Of a stretch of 7,598 bases of DNA, positions 6,477 through 7,598 are shown in pieces. A model generated the notes under the pieces. It was not told the origin of the DNA. It worked only from the letters and a program-made list of their open reading frames with translations, and searched no databases. The translations under genes were made by a program, and so were the position numbers. The DNA lies in NCBI GenBank assembly GCA_964577835.1, contig CAZOBN010000143.1:1-7598 (forward strand), in the 5' to 3' direction. The stretch's first letter is position 1. Every line of letters starts with the position of its first letter. Origin of the DNA: CAVVYA01 sp964577835. Its GTDB lineage: Bacteria > Pseudomonadota > Alphaproteobacteria > SMXQ01.

Positions 6477-6845
6477 ATGCCGCAAGACGCCACGCCCGCG
6501 CCGGACAGCATCGATCACTATCACGCCCACATCTATTATGATGGGCAGAGCCGCGACCGCGCCGCTTCGTTGCGGGAGAAGATTGCCGCGGCTTTTCCGG
6601 AAGCGGTGATCGGGCGCTGGCATGACGAGCCGGTCGGCCCGCACCCGCAGTCGATGTACCAGGTCGCTTTTCCGGCCGCGATGTTCGCCGCCTTCATGCC
6701 GTGGCTCATGCTGAACCGCGACGGGCTCACCATCCTGGTTCACCCGGGCACCGGCAATGGCTATGCCGATCATACGAAGCATGCGGCATGGCTCGGCGGT
6801 ATGTTGCCGCTCCGCCTCGACGTATTTCGGGGTGCGCCGGCGTAA
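6477..6845 (+). CDS. DOPA 4,5-dioxygenase family protein
   Basis: The 122-residue product carries the family pattern from end to end: YHAHIYYD (15-22), LREKI, GRWHDEPVGPHPQSMYQVAF (46-65), PWLMLNRDGLTILVHPGTG (75-93), DHTKHAAWLG (98-107). Conserved His16, His18, His49, His56, His89 and His99 are candidates for metal binding and catalysis. The family is named after a fungal DOPA 4,5-extradiol dioxygenase; the role of the small bacterial members is generally not known, so ring cleavage is only a possibility here. The ATG at 6477 lies 2 bp after the gor stop, and the purine-rich end of gor (GGCGGAG) can act as ribosome-binding site. The overlap-tight spacing argues for translational coupling and a shared redox- or aromatic-related context with gor. 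No signal peptide is seen. The family call is strong; the biochemical function is open. Confidence 0.9.
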   Translation: MPQDATPAPDSIDHYHAHIYYDGQSRDRAASLREKIAAAFPEAVIGRWHDEPVGPHPQSMYQVAFPAAMFAAFMPWLMLNRDGLTILVHPGTGNGYADHTKHAAWLGGMLPLRLDVFRGAPA

Positions 6846-6873
6846 GCGTGAAGACCTCGTCCGGCCGTGTCGC

Positions 6874-6906
6874 CCTGTCGGTTAACGGGGGCCGCCTATC
6901 GGTTAA
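6874..6906. repeat. Direct repeat of 12 bp spaced two helical turns
   Basis: CCTGTCGGTTAA (6874-6885) recurs as CCTATCGGTTAA (6895-6906), 11 of 12 identical, 21 bp from start to start. That spacing puts both copies on the same face of the helix. The pair lies just after the DOPA-dioxygenase-like gene and roughly 95-125 bp upstream of the candidate DAHP synthase transcription start, so a tandem regulator site is possible but unproven. Confidence 0.45.
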
Positions 6907-6939
6907 GCTGCGCCAGGGCGGGCATCGTCCAGCCCTGCG

Positions 6940-6953
6940 CGCCATGCATGGCG
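6940..6953. promoter_or_regulatory. 14-bp perfect palindrome upstream of the DAHP synthase gene
   Basis: CGCCATGCATGGCG reads the same on both strands. It lies about 20 bp before the candidate -35 box of the DAHP synthase promoter, a position where a dimeric activator or repressor could bind. No T-run follows, so it is not a terminator. Function is inferred from symmetry and position only. Confidence 0.35.
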
Positions 6954-6965
6954 GGCCCACGGGGC

Positions 6966-6994
6966 TGGAAATAGCCCGGCCGAGGGGTTATAAA
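6966..6994 (+). promoter_or_regulatory. Candidate promoter for the DAHP synthase gene
   Basis: TGGAAA (6966-6971, 4 of 6 against the -35 consensus), a 17-bp spacer and TATAAA (6989-6994, 5 of 6 against the -10 consensus) would start transcription near 7001, about 55 bases before the ATG. The TATAAA lies in a conspicuous AT patch in otherwise GC-rich DNA. A short GGGCT/AGCCC stem overlaps the -35 box. Confidence 0.4.
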
Positions 6995-7056
6995 TCCCTA
7001 TCTTTGCCGGGGTTTCCGCCGTTTGGCCGAGCCTCGCGCGCGACCCTGAGGACGTG

Positions 7057-7598
7057 ATGGCGCAGAAGTGGACGCCCGCCAGTTGGCGGTCGAAGCCGAT
7101 CGAACAGCAGCCCGCCTGGCCCGACCAGGCGGCCCTGGAGGCTGCCGAATCGACCCTGCGCCGCTATCCCCCCTTGGTCTTCGCGGGCGAGGCACGCCGG
7201 CTGAAGGACCATCTGGCCAAGGTGGCGGACGGCAAGGCCTTCCTGCTGCAGGGCGGCGATTGCGCCGAAAGCTTCGCCGAGTTCCACCCCGACAATATCC
7301 GCGACACCTTCCGCGTGCTGCTGCAGATGGCGATCGTGCTGACCTTCGGCGCGAGCTGCCCGGTGGTCAAGGTCGGCCGCCTCGCCGGCCAGTTCGCCAA
7401 GCCGCGCTCCGAGGACGTCGAGGTGCGCAACGGCGTCAGCCTGCCGTCCTACCGCGGCGACATGGTCAACGGCATGGATTTCACGCCGGAGTCCCGCCGT
7501 CCCGATCCCAACCGGCTGATCCAGGGCTATAACCAGTCGGCGGCGACGCTGAACCTGCTGCGCGCCTTCGCCCAGGGCGGCTACGCCGACCTGCACCG
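7057..7598 (+). CDS. Class II 3-deoxy-D-arabino-heptulosonate 7-phosphate (DAHP) synthase, 3'-truncated
   Basis: About 180 residues are visible and the frame is open at the window edge; complete class II enzymes have roughly 450-470. The enzyme condenses phosphoenolpyruvate and erythrose 4-phosphate, the first step of the shikimate pathway to aromatic amino acids. Class II features seen: the N-terminal WTPASWRSKPIEQQP, the metal-site motif LLQGGDCAESF with Cys69 (equivalent to the metal-ligand Cys of the mycobacterial and plant enzymes), VGRLAGQFAKPRS (106-118) with the phosphate-binding Arg/Lys cluster, and SYRGDMVNG (131-139). The other metal ligands (His, Glu, Asp) would lie beyond the edge. 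The ATG at 7057 follows TGAGGA (7047-7052) by 4 bases; a GTG immediately before it is less likely. The 211-bp gap and candidate promoter suggest transcription separate from gor. Members are called aroG, aroF or aroA in different genomes, so no symbol is given. Confidence 0.95.
   Translation, partial: MAQKWTPASWRSKPIEQQPAWPDQAALEAAESTLRRYPPLVFAGEARRLKDHLAKVADGKAFLLQGGDCAESFAEFHPDNIRDTFRVLLQMAIVLTFGASCPVVKVGRLAGQFAKPRSEDVEVRNGVSLPSYRGDMVNGMDFTPESRRPDPNRLIQGYNQSAATLNLLRAFAQGGYADLH

Noticed and set aside
5310..6845. 511-codon + strand frame that spans gor and runs into the DOPA-dioxygenase-like gene
   Set aside because: Inside gor it is an Arg/Pro/His-rich out-of-frame reading. Only its last 122 codons, from the ATG at 6477, are a real gene; there is no fusion protein.
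6962..6977. GGGCT/AGCCC stem after the gor operon
   Set aside because: It has only five base pairs and no T-run, so it does not support a terminator.

Overview
The window looks like chromosomal DNA of a GC-rich alphaproteobacterium. The reasons are a PleC/PdhS-like sensor kinase core, a GabD-type succinate-semialdehyde dehydrogenase very close to the E. coli enzyme, a glutathione reductase, a class II (plant-type) DAHP synthase, and strongly G/C-biased third codon positions. I cannot place it to genus. There is no tRNA, rRNA, CRISPR array, transposase or phage gene.

Layout. Bases 1-1155 (+) are the C-terminal part of a membrane-bound sensor histidine kinase that enters from the left edge. 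Bases 1156-1500 have no convincing gene. A secreted dienelactone-hydrolase-family protein (1501-2382, -) and gabD (2549-4006, +) are divergent and share a 166-bp intergenic region with a good sigma70-type promoter facing gabD. A perfect 14-bp hairpin at 4037-4070 separates gabD from a convergent, distinctly lower-GC gene (4121-4828, -) whose product carries the His-X-Asp...His...Arg signature of 2-oxoglutarate/Fe(II) dioxygenases. A 269-bp intergenic region ends in a terminator-like hairpin placed directly in front of the glutathione reductase gene gor (5098-6474, +). The gor gene is followed after 2 bp by a small DOPA 4,5-dioxygenase-family gene (6477-6845, +). After 211 bp containing a spaced direct repeat, a 14-bp palindrome and a possible promoter, a class II DAHP synthase gene begins at 7057 and runs off the right edge.

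How they fit together. Most genes are housekeeping metabolism: gabD closes the GABA shunt into the TCA cycle, gor maintains reduced glutathione, and the DAHP synthase opens the shikimate pathway. The gor/DOPA-dioxygenase-like pair looks like a two-gene operon. The two items that stand out are the orphan low-GC 2OG-Fe(II) oxygenase, which looks like a recent arrival, and the intrinsic-terminator-like structure in the gor leader with no co-directional gene upstream. I see no obvious new multi-gene system. The best leads are regulatory (gor leader, region upstream of the DAHP synthase) and the uncharacterised oxygenase.
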